NCBI RefSeq assembly: GCF_025947345.1
Contig: NZ_CP110011.1
Span: 310,001-374,000, forward strand
Reading direction: 5' to 3'
Length of the DNA stretch: 64,000 nt
Source: Flavobacterium sp. N502536
Lineage (GTDB): Bacteria; Bacteroidota; Bacteroidia; Flavobacteriales; Flavobacteriaceae
Shown here: positions 1 to 6,633 of the stretch, piece after piece
Layout of the letters: every line of letters begins with the position of its first letter
Numbering within the stretch: the stretch's first letter is position 1
The notes under the pieces: generated by a model
Database searches by the model: none
Told to the model about the DNA's origin: nothing
What the model saw: the letters and a program-made list of their open reading frames with translations, nothing else
Translations under genes and position numbers: made by a program

Positions 1-378
1 TTTCTGCACTTCGATCGCCAATTCTAGTTGAGCTCTATAACACGTTTCCTGTACATTTCTGGGCGAAAAGTCGCGATCAAAATCGAGTCCGCACTCACCA
101 ACCGAAACGACTTGTTTCTGTTTTAATAAATTTCGCAGTTTTGAAATACTCTGTGCATCAAAACTCTTCGCATCATGCGGGTGAATTCCAGCAGTGGAAT
201 ATAACACTCCCGGATATTGTTTTGCAATTTCTAATGAAGCTTCGCTGTTTCGTAAGCTTGTGCCGGTTAGTATCATTTGCGATACATCGGCGTCGAGTGC
301 ATCTTGTACGACATCGTCTATGTCGTTATGGAATTGTTTATTCGTTAAATTAATTCCGATATCTATATATGTATTCAT
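1..378 (-). CDS. tatD: TatD-family metal-dependent hydrolase (N-terminal part)
   Basis: Reading the minus strand from the ATG at 376-378 gives 126 codons with no stop before the window edge, so only the N-terminal half is present. The start MNTYIDIGINLTN has the family position of the metal-binding segment, though the usual HxH is replaced by DIG. Further on are the segments STAGIHPHDAK and VSVGECGLDFDRD, the GIHPH and GExGLD motifs of TatD 3'-5' DNases/deoxyribonucleases. Family members act in DNA quality control, and some also act on D-aminoacyl-tRNA. The gene is separated from the upstream RNA-repair operon by 365 bp of repeats, so it is probably a separate unit. Family call is firm; exact substrate is not. 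Confidence 0.85.
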   Translation of the reverse strand, partial: MNTYIDIGINLTNKQFHNDIDDVVQDALDADVSQMILTGTSLRNSEASLEIAKQYPGVLYSTAGIHPHDAKSFDAQSISKLRNLLKQKQVVSVGECGLDFDRDFSPRNVQETCYRAQLELAIEVQK

Positions 379-742
379 TTTTTTTTTTAAAAGTTTTAAA
401 GGCTCAAAAAGGCAAAGCTTCAGAGGTTTCCCATTTTGAGTCTTTCTGTTATATTTTGTTTAGTTTTTTTGCCCCTAAGGCGGTAAGACACATTTTTTTA
501 GTCTTATGTCTGCTTTTTAATCTCGCAAAGACGCAGAGGCGCAAAGTTTTTACACAGAGTTTTTCATTTTGACCTAAGGGAGACTCGAGCGATAGCGAAC
601 TGGCGAAGCAAATCACACCCAGCATTCCGTACAGTGTGTGCTCACCGCATGCGATTTCTCCCTTCGGTCGAAATGACATAAAATGAGAAATTATTACTCT
701 AAAAACTTAGGCGCTTTGTCTCTTAGAACCTCAGCACCTTCC
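379..742. repeat. Intergenic region with dispersed repeats
   Basis: No gene is visible in this gap. It contains a 28-nt element at 524-551 (cgcaaagacgcag followed by a second cgcaaag and a T run) that recurs at 7258-7285. It also contains a palindromic element at 564-678 whose ends, TCATTTTGACCTAAGGGAGA and its near inverse, form terminal inverted repeats. A related element with the same ends lies at 7314-7412. The open frame across 449-679 is a by-product of this palindrome. Confidence 0.7.
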
Positions 743-1615
743 TTAAAAATCTCCGTAGTACACTTGAAAACAAGGTAATTTCAGGTCATTTCTCCAGGTA
801 TCCACAACCTGATTTCTATCGTCTAAAACAAATTCTACAAAATAATTGTCTTTAATAAACTCATTGTAGATTTCGGTTTTTATGATCGAATCTTTTCGGC
901 TGTCTTTTGTTTTACGCATGATTAACGCATCGTATTCGATTTCGTTGTTTTCAAGGAAACGCAAGGTCGGTGCTTCGTATTGGTCTTCTCTTCCTGAAAC
1001 CAATAGGATCTGATACCCCAACTTTTTGTAATTTCTCAAAACATTCGCCACCGGAGTATTGATTTCGTCAGCATCGCATTTACTTGCATCAAACGGGTTT
1101 CGTCCGTTCATTAAGGCCAGTGTTCCGTCAAGATCGCAAATTATGGCTTTAGGTAAGTCCGGGTTTTGAACGCGGTATTCCGGCGTATCTTTAAAAAATT
1201 GTCTGTGCATCTTTCTTATTACCTTTTCTCCAACCGGTTTTTCTCTTAAAGCATCGCGTTCTATACAAGTCGCAAGATCTGTGTTTACTTCTCTAACTTC
1301 AACTTCAACCTTTTCGCCAGATTTTGTATTGTACTCCTGAACCAATTGCGAAACGCGTCTTAGGTTGTTTTCAGACAAATTTGTATCGTCTATCACGACA
1401 CTTTTTCCTTCCTCTAAAGATTTTACGATTAGTAAATCTCTAACCTTTTTAACGAATTTCTCGTTGCTTTGAGCCGTAATCCCGTTATCAAACATCGCAC
1501 GCAAATCGTCTCTATTGATTCTTTTATACATCTCCGGATTTTCTGCAATTATCTTTTTTGCCAAAGTCGATTTTCCACTTCCCGGCAACCCTTTCATTAA
1601 AATTACTTTTCTCAT
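743..1615 (-). CDS. T4 Pnkp-like polynucleotide 5'-kinase / 3'-phosphatase
   Basis: This 290-aa protein matches T4 polynucleotide kinase/phosphatase (301 aa) in domain order. The N-terminal kinase has a P-loop GLPGSGKST at residues 9-17 (Lys15, Ser16) and an RDDLR segment at 35-39 equivalent to the catalytic Asp/Arg of T4 Pnkp. The C-terminal HAD-type 3'-phosphatase has DLDGT at 161-165 and a late LDDRNQVVDTWR segment. It should heal cleaved RNA ends by phosphorylating the 5'-OH and removing the 2',3'-cyclic or 3'-phosphate before ligation. I chose the ATG at 1613-1615, one base after the ligase stop, because it starts MRKVILMKG like T4 Pnkp. An in-frame ATG at 1648 would overlap the ligase gene. 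Confidence 0.92.
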   Translation of the reverse strand: MRKVILMKGLPGSGKSTLAKKIIAENPEMYKRINRDDLRAMFDNGITAQSNEKFVKKVRDLLIVKSLEEGKSVVIDDTNLSENNLRRVSQLVQEYNTKSGEKVEVEVREVNTDLATCIERDALREKPVGEKVIRKMHRQFFKDTPEYRVQNPDLPKAIICDLDGTLALMNGRNPFDASKCDADEINTPVANVLRNYKKLGYQILLVSGREDQYEAPTLRFLENNEIEYDALIMRKTKDSRKDSIIKTEIYNEFIKDNYFVEFVLDDRNQVVDTWRNDLKLPCFQVYYGDF

Positions 1616-1616
1616 T

Positions 1617-2633
1617 TTATTTTTCTTCTCTATTAAACGGTTTTTCAAATGTTGGCCGGATCATTTTCCAGATAATCACCGAATAGTCTTTGTGGTTCAG
1701 CATGGCAAACAATACGCCCTGATATTGACAAGTCTGGAAATACAAGGCGGTTTCTTTTCGTGATTCTAATACTTTAAAATCTGCTTTGCATTGGTTTTCA
1801 ATTGCCAGATACTGCTTCTCTAAATCGCTTTTGGTTTGTTTTACCCAATCGAAAAATTCATCGGGCACACGCTCCAGAATTTCTTCCATCGGCTGATTTG
1901 TTTTCAGATATTCCCAAATATTCAGGTTAGAAACCTCAGTAATGATTCGGTGTAAACGAAGGTATTCTTCAAATTTAATTTTCACCCTAAAATGGTTTGC
2001 ATACTTAATGATAAAACCTTCTTTATTATCAACGTCCATTTCTTTTAAAAGCAGAATGTCTTTGATTCCATCGAATTTTTCAACAATAGGGAAACCAAGA
2101 TCTTCCAACGGAAATTCCTCACCGGATGCCGTGTCAATAATCGCCAGTAAAACCAATTCTTCCGCTGTACCATAATCTAAAACGATTCGGTTTTCAGGAT
2201 AAATAATTTCAAACAAATAGGTTTTCGCTTTATCCAAAAGCGCCCAGGAGTTTCTGTATTTTCCATGCAGCATTTCATTCGCTTTATCCGACTGATTGCT
2301 CGAAAAAGATCCTCTGCTCGCTATAAAAGGAACCTCATCTATCCAATATAAAATTCCCAACGAACCGTCCATTTTATCATAGACTTCAAAAGTACAAGCC
2401 GGGAGTACCTGATTTTCCATTTCGCCTAAATTGAAAAATTTAGGAAAAGGCCTTGCCACCACGATATCATTTTCATCTAAGATCAATCCTCTGCAGGCTA
2501 ATGTCACCTCATTCCAAACTTTCTCGAATTGTGCATTTTGAGTGTAATTGTAAATGTATAAATCATGCTCCGGATGTTTGTTCACCTTTACATAATTTTT
2601 TGAAAGCATCTCTTTTAAAAGCGTTGTATTCAT
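1617..2633 (-). CDS. T4 Rnl1-like RNA ligase
   Basis: The 338-aa product has the nucleotidyltransferase motif I KMDG at residues 87-90 (Lys87 is the expected AMP-accepting lysine; T4 Rnl1 has KEDG). It also has an EGFIIKY motif IV and a VKIKF motif V. The N-terminus (ACRGLILDENDIVVARPFPKFFN) is typical of Rnl1-type tRNA-repair ligases. It would seal 3'-OH/5'-phosphate RNA ends produced by the Pnkp encoded one base downstream; in phage T4 this pair repairs tRNA cut in the anticodon loop. The stop codon abuts the pnkp start, so the two are co-translated. The operon promoter and a palindromic operator lie at 2651-2690. It is chromosomal with no phage genes nearby. Confidence 0.92.
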   Translation of the reverse strand: MNTTLLKEMLSKNYVKVNKHPEHDLYIYNYTQNAQFEKVWNEVTLACRGLILDENDIVVARPFPKFFNLGEMENQVLPACTFEVYDKMDGSLGILYWIDEVPFIASRGSFSSNQSDKANEMLHGKYRNSWALLDKAKTYLFEIIYPENRIVLDYGTAEELVLLAIIDTASGEEFPLEDLGFPIVEKFDGIKDILLLKEMDVDNKEGFIIKYANHFRVKIKFEEYLRLHRIITEVSNLNIWEYLKTNQPMEEILERVPDEFFDWVKQTKSDLEKQYLAIENQCKADFKVLESRKETALYFQTCQYQGVLFAMLNHKDYSVIIWKMIRPTFEKPFNREEK

Positions 2634-2641
2634 TAGTTCTT

Positions 2642-2658
2642 ATCTTTCAACAAAGATT
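2642..2658 (-). promoter_or_regulatory. Promoter -7 box and start region of ligase-pnkp operon
   Basis: On the minus strand the box AATCTTTG (2651-2658) differs by one base from the Bacteroidota -7 consensus TAnnTTTG. It is followed by a short segment ending in ATAAGAAC just before the ligase ATG at 2633. The same box and the ATAAGAAC motif recur at the RING-gene promoter (6352-6359). Confidence 0.6.
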
Positions 2659-2665
2659 CAAAAAC

Positions 2666-2690
2666 TAGTACGCAGTTATTTTGCGTACTA
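2666..2690. promoter_or_regulatory. Palindromic operator, copy 1
   Basis: The site is a perfect inverted repeat, TAGTACGCA, a 7-nt spacer GTTATTT, then TGCGTACTA. It ends exactly 7 nt upstream of the AATCTTTG box of the ligase-pnkp promoter, so its centre falls around -33. A near-identical copy with the same spacer length and the same distance to the same box is at 6367-6391. The WYL regulator at 7501-8538 is the obvious candidate to bind it (inference). Confidence 0.75.
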
Positions 2691-2696
2691 AAAATA

Positions 2697-2822
2697 GATT
2701 TAAAAATGGGCATTTCTAATCTATAAATATTTTTCGTTCCTACGGAACTTTACTTTGTAATCACATATTTTTCAACGGATTAAAATCCGTTGCTACAAAA
2801 TAAAAACGTTCCTACGGAACTA
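2697..2822. repeat. Direct repeat flanking the SUKH gene, left copy
   Basis: About 125 bp here is repeated at 3370-3498 in the same orientation with few differences. It includes the palindromes GTTCC-TAC-GGAAC (twice) and CAACGGAT-TAAA-ATCCGTTG. The two copies bracket the SUKH-like gene at 2833-3369. Confidence 0.85.
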
Positions 2823-2832
2823 TTTTCTTTAC

Positions 2833-3369
2833 CTAAATTCTTAAAAGTTCATTTTCGAGATATTCTCTTAAATTATTTCCGAACATAATAATATCGGATT
2901 GCATAACTGAAATAACCGGCGAAAGATACTTATCTTCAAAAACCACAAGGGCACGATGGTTGTGCATGGGAATGTAACCCACTATTTTTGAAACATCAAA
3001 ACCAGCTTCAGTTAGAGCCAATTCTGCTTCAAATTTATTTTCATTAATTTCGTCAATAAGTCGTCTTGATTTTTCATAATCTTCAGGATATTGATGGAAA
3101 AAGTTTTCACTGGCATATTCAATATCTGATTTGTCTTCCGGATTAATTGAAATCAAATCAGTATCTATATTCGAAAAAGTTAAAAGCATTTCTCTGTAAT
3201 CCCAAGGGAAATCAAATCCAAATAATACTTGCAAGGCATCAATTTCTTTTCTGCTTATTCCTTTTAAAAATTTAGCATTGGGCTGTATTTGAAATCCATA
3301 AACATCCTCTCTAAGTTTTATTCTTTTGAAGTTTTTTTCCACTTTATATTTTATTTCTTTTATTGTCAT
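2833..3369 (-). CDS. SMI1/KNR4 (SUKH) family-like protein
   Basis: The 178-aa product has features of the SUKH superfamily. There is a central FDFPWDYREMLLTFSN segment (the family's PxxYxxFL-like region). A C-terminal GYIPMHNHRALVVFEDKYLSPVISV segment resembles the family's I/V-G-x-IP...H...VVF block. Many SUKH proteins are immunity proteins against secreted nuclease or other polymorphic toxins, but no toxin gene is next to this one. It is flanked on both sides by ~125-bp direct repeats, which suggests it entered the RNA-repair locus as a cassette. Family assignment is by eye and moderately sure; function is unknown. Confidence 0.6.
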   Translation of the reverse strand: MTIKEIKYKVEKNFKRIKLREDVYGFQIQPNAKFLKGISRKEIDALQVLFGFDFPWDYREMLLTFSNIDTDLISINPEDKSDIEYASENFFHQYPEDYEKSRRLIDEINENKFEAELALTEAGFDVSKIVGYIPMHNHRALVVFEDKYLSPVISVMQSDIIMFGNNLREYLENELLRI

Positions 3370-3498
3370 GATTTTTAAAAATGAGAATTTCTAATCTATA
3401 AATATTTGCCGTTCCTATGGAACTTTATTTTGTTATCGTATATTTTTCAACGGATTAAAATCCGTTACTACAAAATAAAAACGTTCCTACGGAACTAT
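3370..3498. repeat. Direct repeat flanking the SUKH gene, right copy
   Basis: This is the second copy of the ~125-bp element at 2697-2822, same orientation, with the same internal palindromes. The ATG of the SUKH gene lies at the left edge of this copy, so the gene's promoter must lie within the repeat or be absent. Confidence 0.85.
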
Positions 3499-3524
3499 CC
3501 TTTTTATCTGCAACCTTCGTATCA

Positions 3525-3554
3525 GACCTGACAGGTTTTTAAAACCTATCAGGT
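3525..3554. repeat. Palindrome downstream of the RING gene
   Basis: GACCTGACAGGTTTTT followed by its near-perfect inverse forms a strong hairpin. It lies between the terminator of the RING gene and the direct repeat. It may be a second terminator stem or a dispersed palindromic repeat. Confidence 0.5.
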
Positions 3555-3587
3555 CTATATCTTAACCAAACCAATTAAAAACATCAA

Positions 3588-3619
3588 AAAGCCACGAATC
3601 CATTTATGAATTCGTGGCT
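3588..3619 (-). terminator. Intrinsic terminator of the RING gene
   Basis: AAGCCACGAAT and its exact complement form an 11-bp stem. On the minus strand it is followed by TTTTTGATG. It lies 6 nt beyond the stop codon of the gene at 3625-5865, so the RING gene does not normally read into the SUKH and ligase genes. Confidence 0.85.
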
Positions 3620-3624
3620 TAAAT

Positions 3625-5865
3625 TTAATCAATTAATAATTGTGTCACTGCCGCAGCATTTATTGCCCATTTTGCATCGTATACCTCATCGGCAAATTTA
3701 TCTTCGGTAATTGTCAATCTCTGAGCTTCCGCTTTAAGCTGTAACAAACTACCAATATTCAATTTACTGTTCAATTTTGCCAATAATGCCTGAACTCCTT
3801 TAAAATCCAAACCTTGTACGACCTGACCTCCAAAAGTCATCTCTAACCAAACGATTTCTCTTTTGGCTACATCAAGAACTCCAAAAACCAAACCTTTGGC
3901 GATATTCTGTGTTACACGAACCTGATGGTCTACACACGACGGATCGTAAGCTACACCGGTTTTCTCCGAAATTCTCATCGGGTGCTTACTGTTCATCCAG
4001 CCTACAACCAAATTTGGCGTGATACTTCCGTTACAGTACGCATTGCAGGTAAAAGTCACAAATTTTGCATTGGCTTTGGCCAATTGGTCGATATTGATGT
4101 TGATGTACTCCGCAGTTCCAATTTTATTTGGAATACTTCTGATATCACCACTATGCTGACAACCTGTAGTCGTCAATCGGCTGAACGAACAAATATCCGA
4201 TTTCTCTTCGTATGCAATATGACAGCTCAAATCCATATCTAAATGCTGTGCTGGTAAACCTGCACCCCACTGCATAAACAATCGCACTTCGTTTCCTTCA
4301 ACCGGGAAACGTGTTCCCATTAAAGCCACCGGTAAATCCTGAAGCGTATCACTACGATCTCCAATAGAAACAGGCATGTTAAACAATTGCGGATCTATGT
4401 AAATAGTCTTGTTTGGATTTGTAATTGCAGCAAATCGTTTCTTCATTACTAAAAAGCACAATTCTTCGATTTGACTTTTCATCGCCTCTAATTGCTCTTC
4501 ATTATACAAATTCAACAAAGCATTTGGCGCAATTCGTTTGTTAGTTCCTCCTAAAGGTTTCACACTTCTTTGGATGTTTTTATCAAAATAGTTCTCAGCA
4601 TACATATTTAACGTAAACACTAGTCGAGCCGGAACCTTATCAATAATCTCCGTAAAATGTACCACCGTTTCATCGGCACCAAACCAAAGCATATTCGAAA
4701 ATAAGGAACGGGCAAACAAACCCGGACGTTGTTTCAATAATGCAAATGTTTTGTCTGCATCCATTTTCAATCGTGACGTGTTTACTTTACTTTGCCAAAC
4801 ATCATACAACTGGTTGTAAAATACGTCCATCAAAAAAGCTAATTTTTCAAAACCTTTTCTTTTGCTGTATTCTGCCAAACGCAACGCTCTGATCACACGA
4901 ACCCACATTCCTCTTTTTGGATGCATGATTTCGCACATGGCTTCTACTTCCATATCCATAGTATTCAACCAATTTGCCACCATTAAACATTCTTTTCGGG
5001 AATATTTAAGTTTCAAATCTTTCTGAGAAGCGATTTTGGCCTGCGCACTTGTGTCTAAACCTATATGCAAATGCTGTGCGTTTTTAGCCGTTCTTTTAAT
5101 AATTGTTTTTGGCTCAATAATTTGCAACAATCCTGTATTCTTAAACCATAAATATCTTAAAATATCAGTTGGTGTTTTTAAAAATGTTGACGCCTCCTCT
5201 TCTTTGCCATTTTCGATCAAAAGATCTATAACAAGCATTAAAGTTTCCTTCATAGCCACATCGGTTTTAGGCAAAGGCAAATATTTCATCGCCGCTTTTA
5301 AACTATCTGCCTGCGTAGCATCTAAAGCTGTTTTTGATTGCAATAACGATAAATAGAAATCATTTAAGTCTTTTTCTGTCCACAATTCCAGAACTTTCAA
5401 TTTGCTTCCTTGTCCGTATTTTTCGATTTTACCAAATTCAAACGGAATTCCGCAGAACGGACACCCATTGTATCTTTCCAACGGAAAAGTATGCTCCGGA
5501 ATAATATGCCCGCATTGCAAAGTTGTTCCGTTTTTAGTTTTAAAAACATTTGCGAAAAAAGTAGCCACATGATCAAAAACAGATTCACCTGTTGGAATGT
5601 CCCATTCTTTCACCAAAGGAGTCCAGTTTTTATCCGTTCCTAAAACTTCTTTCAGAACTTCTAAAAAATCAACTTTATAGTTTGGGCTTACATTATTTAA
5701 AGCGTGTAATAACGGTTCTGAAAATGTAAAACCAAGTTTGGAAACATTGGCCGCCAAAACCGATGTTGTTGCTGATAATTTTTTGATATCATTCGTTATC
5801 ATTTCTGATGGAATGTAAATTGCGTTTTGACGCAGACTGATTTTTAATAATGTTGTTGTTTTCAT
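3625..5865 (-). CDS. RING-like zinc protein with TerD-like C-terminal domain (MXAN_6230/SCO0854-type)
   Basis: The 746-aa protein has a zinc-finger segment at residues 118-138 (Cys118, His120, His125, Cys135, Cys138, in a CGH...CPFC arrangement). A long helical middle follows, with the phrase LKQRPGLFARSL. The C-terminal part (roughly 530-710) starts VRLFMQWG...LDMDLS and contains HSGDI and a YININIDQL strand, which resemble TerD-type domains. I recall this architecture from the MXAN_6230/SCO0854 RING-domain family, which is not biochemically understood. It has no signal peptide or membrane segment. Its inferred ~480-nt leader carries tRNA-like segments and five 20-nt repeats, and its promoter shares the ligase operator. 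A role in RNA-damage sensing or repair is inference from context. Confidence 0.75.
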   Translation of the reverse strand: MKTTTLLKISLRQNAIYIPSEMITNDIKKLSATTSVLAANVSKLGFTFSEPLLHALNNVSPNYKVDFLEVLKEVLGTDKNWTPLVKEWDIPTGESVFDHVATFFANVFKTKNGTTLQCGHIIPEHTFPLERYNGCPFCGIPFEFGKIEKYGQGSKLKVLELWTEKDLNDFYLSLLQSKTALDATQADSLKAAMKYLPLPKTDVAMKETLMLVIDLLIENGKEEEASTFLKTPTDILRYLWFKNTGLLQIIEPKTIIKRTAKNAQHLHIGLDTSAQAKIASQKDLKLKYSRKECLMVANWLNTMDMEVEAMCEIMHPKRGMWVRVIRALRLAEYSKRKGFEKLAFLMDVFYNQLYDVWQSKVNTSRLKMDADKTFALLKQRPGLFARSLFSNMLWFGADETVVHFTEIIDKVPARLVFTLNMYAENYFDKNIQRSVKPLGGTNKRIAPNALLNLYNEEQLEAMKSQIEELCFLVMKKRFAAITNPNKTIYIDPQLFNMPVSIGDRSDTLQDLPVALMGTRFPVEGNEVRLFMQWGAGLPAQHLDMDLSCHIAYEEKSDICSFSRLTTTGCQHSGDIRSIPNKIGTAEYININIDQLAKANAKFVTFTCNAYCNGSITPNLVVGWMNSKHPMRISEKTGVAYDPSCVDHQVRVTQNIAKGLVFGVLDVAKREIVWLEMTFGGQVVQGLDFKGVQALLAKLNSKLNIGSLLQLKAEAQRLTITEDKFADEVYDAKWAINAAAVTQLLID

Positions 5866-5921
5866 TTTTTTTAATTTTTAAAATTTAGATAATTGTGTTT
5901 CTGATTCTACCTAAAAGATTT

Positions 5922-6302
5922 GAAGTAAGAAACACTTGACCTGAAATTAGAGTGTAATGGATTAACTGATTCAAAGTGACAGTTTGGTGGGTTTCCCCCG
6001 AAGTAAGTTAATCTTGACCCTCTTTGATTATTCATGATAATTTTAAAACTTGCCGGACTCGAACCGGAAATACCAATGTTCTGACGTAAGTTTGAATTGA
6101 CCATAAATAGTGAAGCAGATGGGATTCGAACCCACGACCCGGACATTAAAAGTGTACGAAGTAAGTTTTGATTGACCTTTTAACGATAATTTCAAAACTA
6201 CCTGCTCTAACCGCTGAGCTACTGCCTCCTGATAAATTGTGTTAACCGGTAATGGTGTAAGTGTGTACGTGGAAAGTTTTTCGAAGTAACTTCAACTTGA
6301 CC
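5922..6302 (-). repeat. Array of five 20-nt repeats in the leader of the RING gene
   Basis: On the minus strand, copies with consensus GGTCAANNNNAACTTACTTC lie at 6302-6283, 6177-6158, 6102-6083, 6019-6000 and 5941-5922. The ends are conserved and four central bases vary. Start-to-start spacings are 125, 75, 83 and 78 nt. The segments between them carry tRNA-like pieces: a 5' half, a 3' half, an isolated T-arm hairpin (6050-6070) and an anticodon-arm-like hairpin (near 5965-5985). The 15-nt motif AGTTTTRAAATTATC also occurs twice (6199-6185 and 6050-6036), upstream of the second and fourth copies. All lie between the inferred transcription start near 6345 and the RING ATG at 5865. Confidence 0.85.
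6112..6228 (-). ncRNA. tRNA-like domain with enlarged anticodon/variable region
   Basis: Reading the minus strand, GAGGCAG (6228-6222) and CTGCTTC (6118-6112) pair as a 7-bp acceptor stem with one G-U. Between them are T8-A9, a D arm GCTC-AGCGGTTA-GAGC (6219-6204) and a T arm GTGGG-TTCGAAT-CCCAT (6135-6119) with a canonical T loop. The rest is about 44 nt longer than in a tRNA. GGTAG and TTATC can close a loop containing TTTTGAA (UUG in the anticodon position). Then CGTTAAAAG and CTTTTAATG form a 9-bp stem whose loop displays the second 20-nt repeat. No CCA is encoded. It is not a normal tRNA gene. It may be a tRNA mimic, a split-tRNA-like substrate, or a decayed tRNA. Folding is by eye. Confidence 0.7.
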
Positions 6303-6351
6303 GTATTAACTCAATTTTTATTTCAATGAACGTCTGTTCTTATTTCCTGAG

Positions 6352-6359
6352 CAAAGATT
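6352..6359 (-). promoter_or_regulatory. -7 box for the tRNA-like leader / RING gene
   Basis: AATCTTTG on the minus strand lies 7 nt from the operator at 6367-6391. It is followed by an ATAAGAAC motif, the same layout as the ligase-pnkp promoter. A start near 6345 would give a leader of about 480 nt before the RING ATG. Confidence 0.6.
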
Positions 6360-6366
6360 TCGATAG

Positions 6367-6391
6367 TACTACGCAATTATTTTGCGCAGTA
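6367..6391. promoter_or_regulatory. Palindromic operator, copy 2, between divergent promoters
   Basis: TACTACGCA, spacer ATTATTT, TGCGCAGTA: an inverted repeat with one mismatch and the same half-site core (ACGCA/TGCG) and 7-nt spacer as copy 1 at 2666-2690. It sits between the minus-strand AATCTTTG box (6352-6359) and a plus-strand TATATTTG box (6405-6412), so one bound protein could control both directions. Confidence 0.75.
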
Positions 6392-6404
6392 AAAAAAAGA
6401 ATTT

Positions 6405-6412
6405 TATATTTG
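6405..6412 (+). promoter_or_regulatory. -7 box upstream of the HD gene
   Basis: TATATTTG is a perfect TAnnTTTG. Its -33 region overlaps the operator copy 2. The HD gene starts 220 nt downstream, after a stretch with palindromes. Confidence 0.5.
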
Positions 6413-6429
6413 AGTAAATATTGATTTTA

Positions 6430-6605
6430 AAAAAGTATTTAAGTTCCAGAGGGACTGCATAACTATAGATTTTTCAGATGCATTTGAAGAGCCCCATCGG
6501 GGCGACATATTCTATTAATGAAAAGAAAATATAAGGTGTCGCTCCGCTGGAGCTTTTGATTCGGTGTTATAATTTGGTTATAAATATTCAGCTCTTACAG
6601 AGCTT
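6430..6605. repeat. Palindrome-rich leader segment
   Basis: The stretch contains hairpins GCCCC-ATC-GGGGC (6491-6503) and GCTCC-GCT-GGAGC (6541-6553), plus an AGCTCT...AGAGCT-like palindrome near 6590-6605. It resembles dispersed intergenic repeats of Flavobacterium; only one copy is in the window. No coding potential is visible. Confidence 0.45.
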
Positions 6606-6633
6606 CTCATAAGATTTAAATAAAAAATACCAT

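Noticed and set aside
449..679. 76-aa minus-strand open frame
   Set aside because: It lies wholly in dispersed palindromic repeats.
3925..4242. Plus-strand 105-aa frame inside the RING gene
   Set aside because: It is antisense to a well-supported gene and has no family features.
5907..6146. 79-aa minus-strand open frame
   Set aside because: It is a translation through the tRNA-like T arms and repeats (GSWVRIPSAS is a typical T-arm by-product), with no family features.
6112..6228. Ordinary functional tRNA gene with intron
   Set aside because: The anticodon stem does not pair well across the insert, no group I intron core is visible, and other tRNA pieces lie alongside, so a normal tRNA is unlikely, though not excluded.
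5922..6302. CRISPR array reading of the 20-nt repeats
   Set aside because: Repeats vary at the centre, spacing is uneven (75-125 nt), the spacers are tRNA-like, and no cas genes are near.
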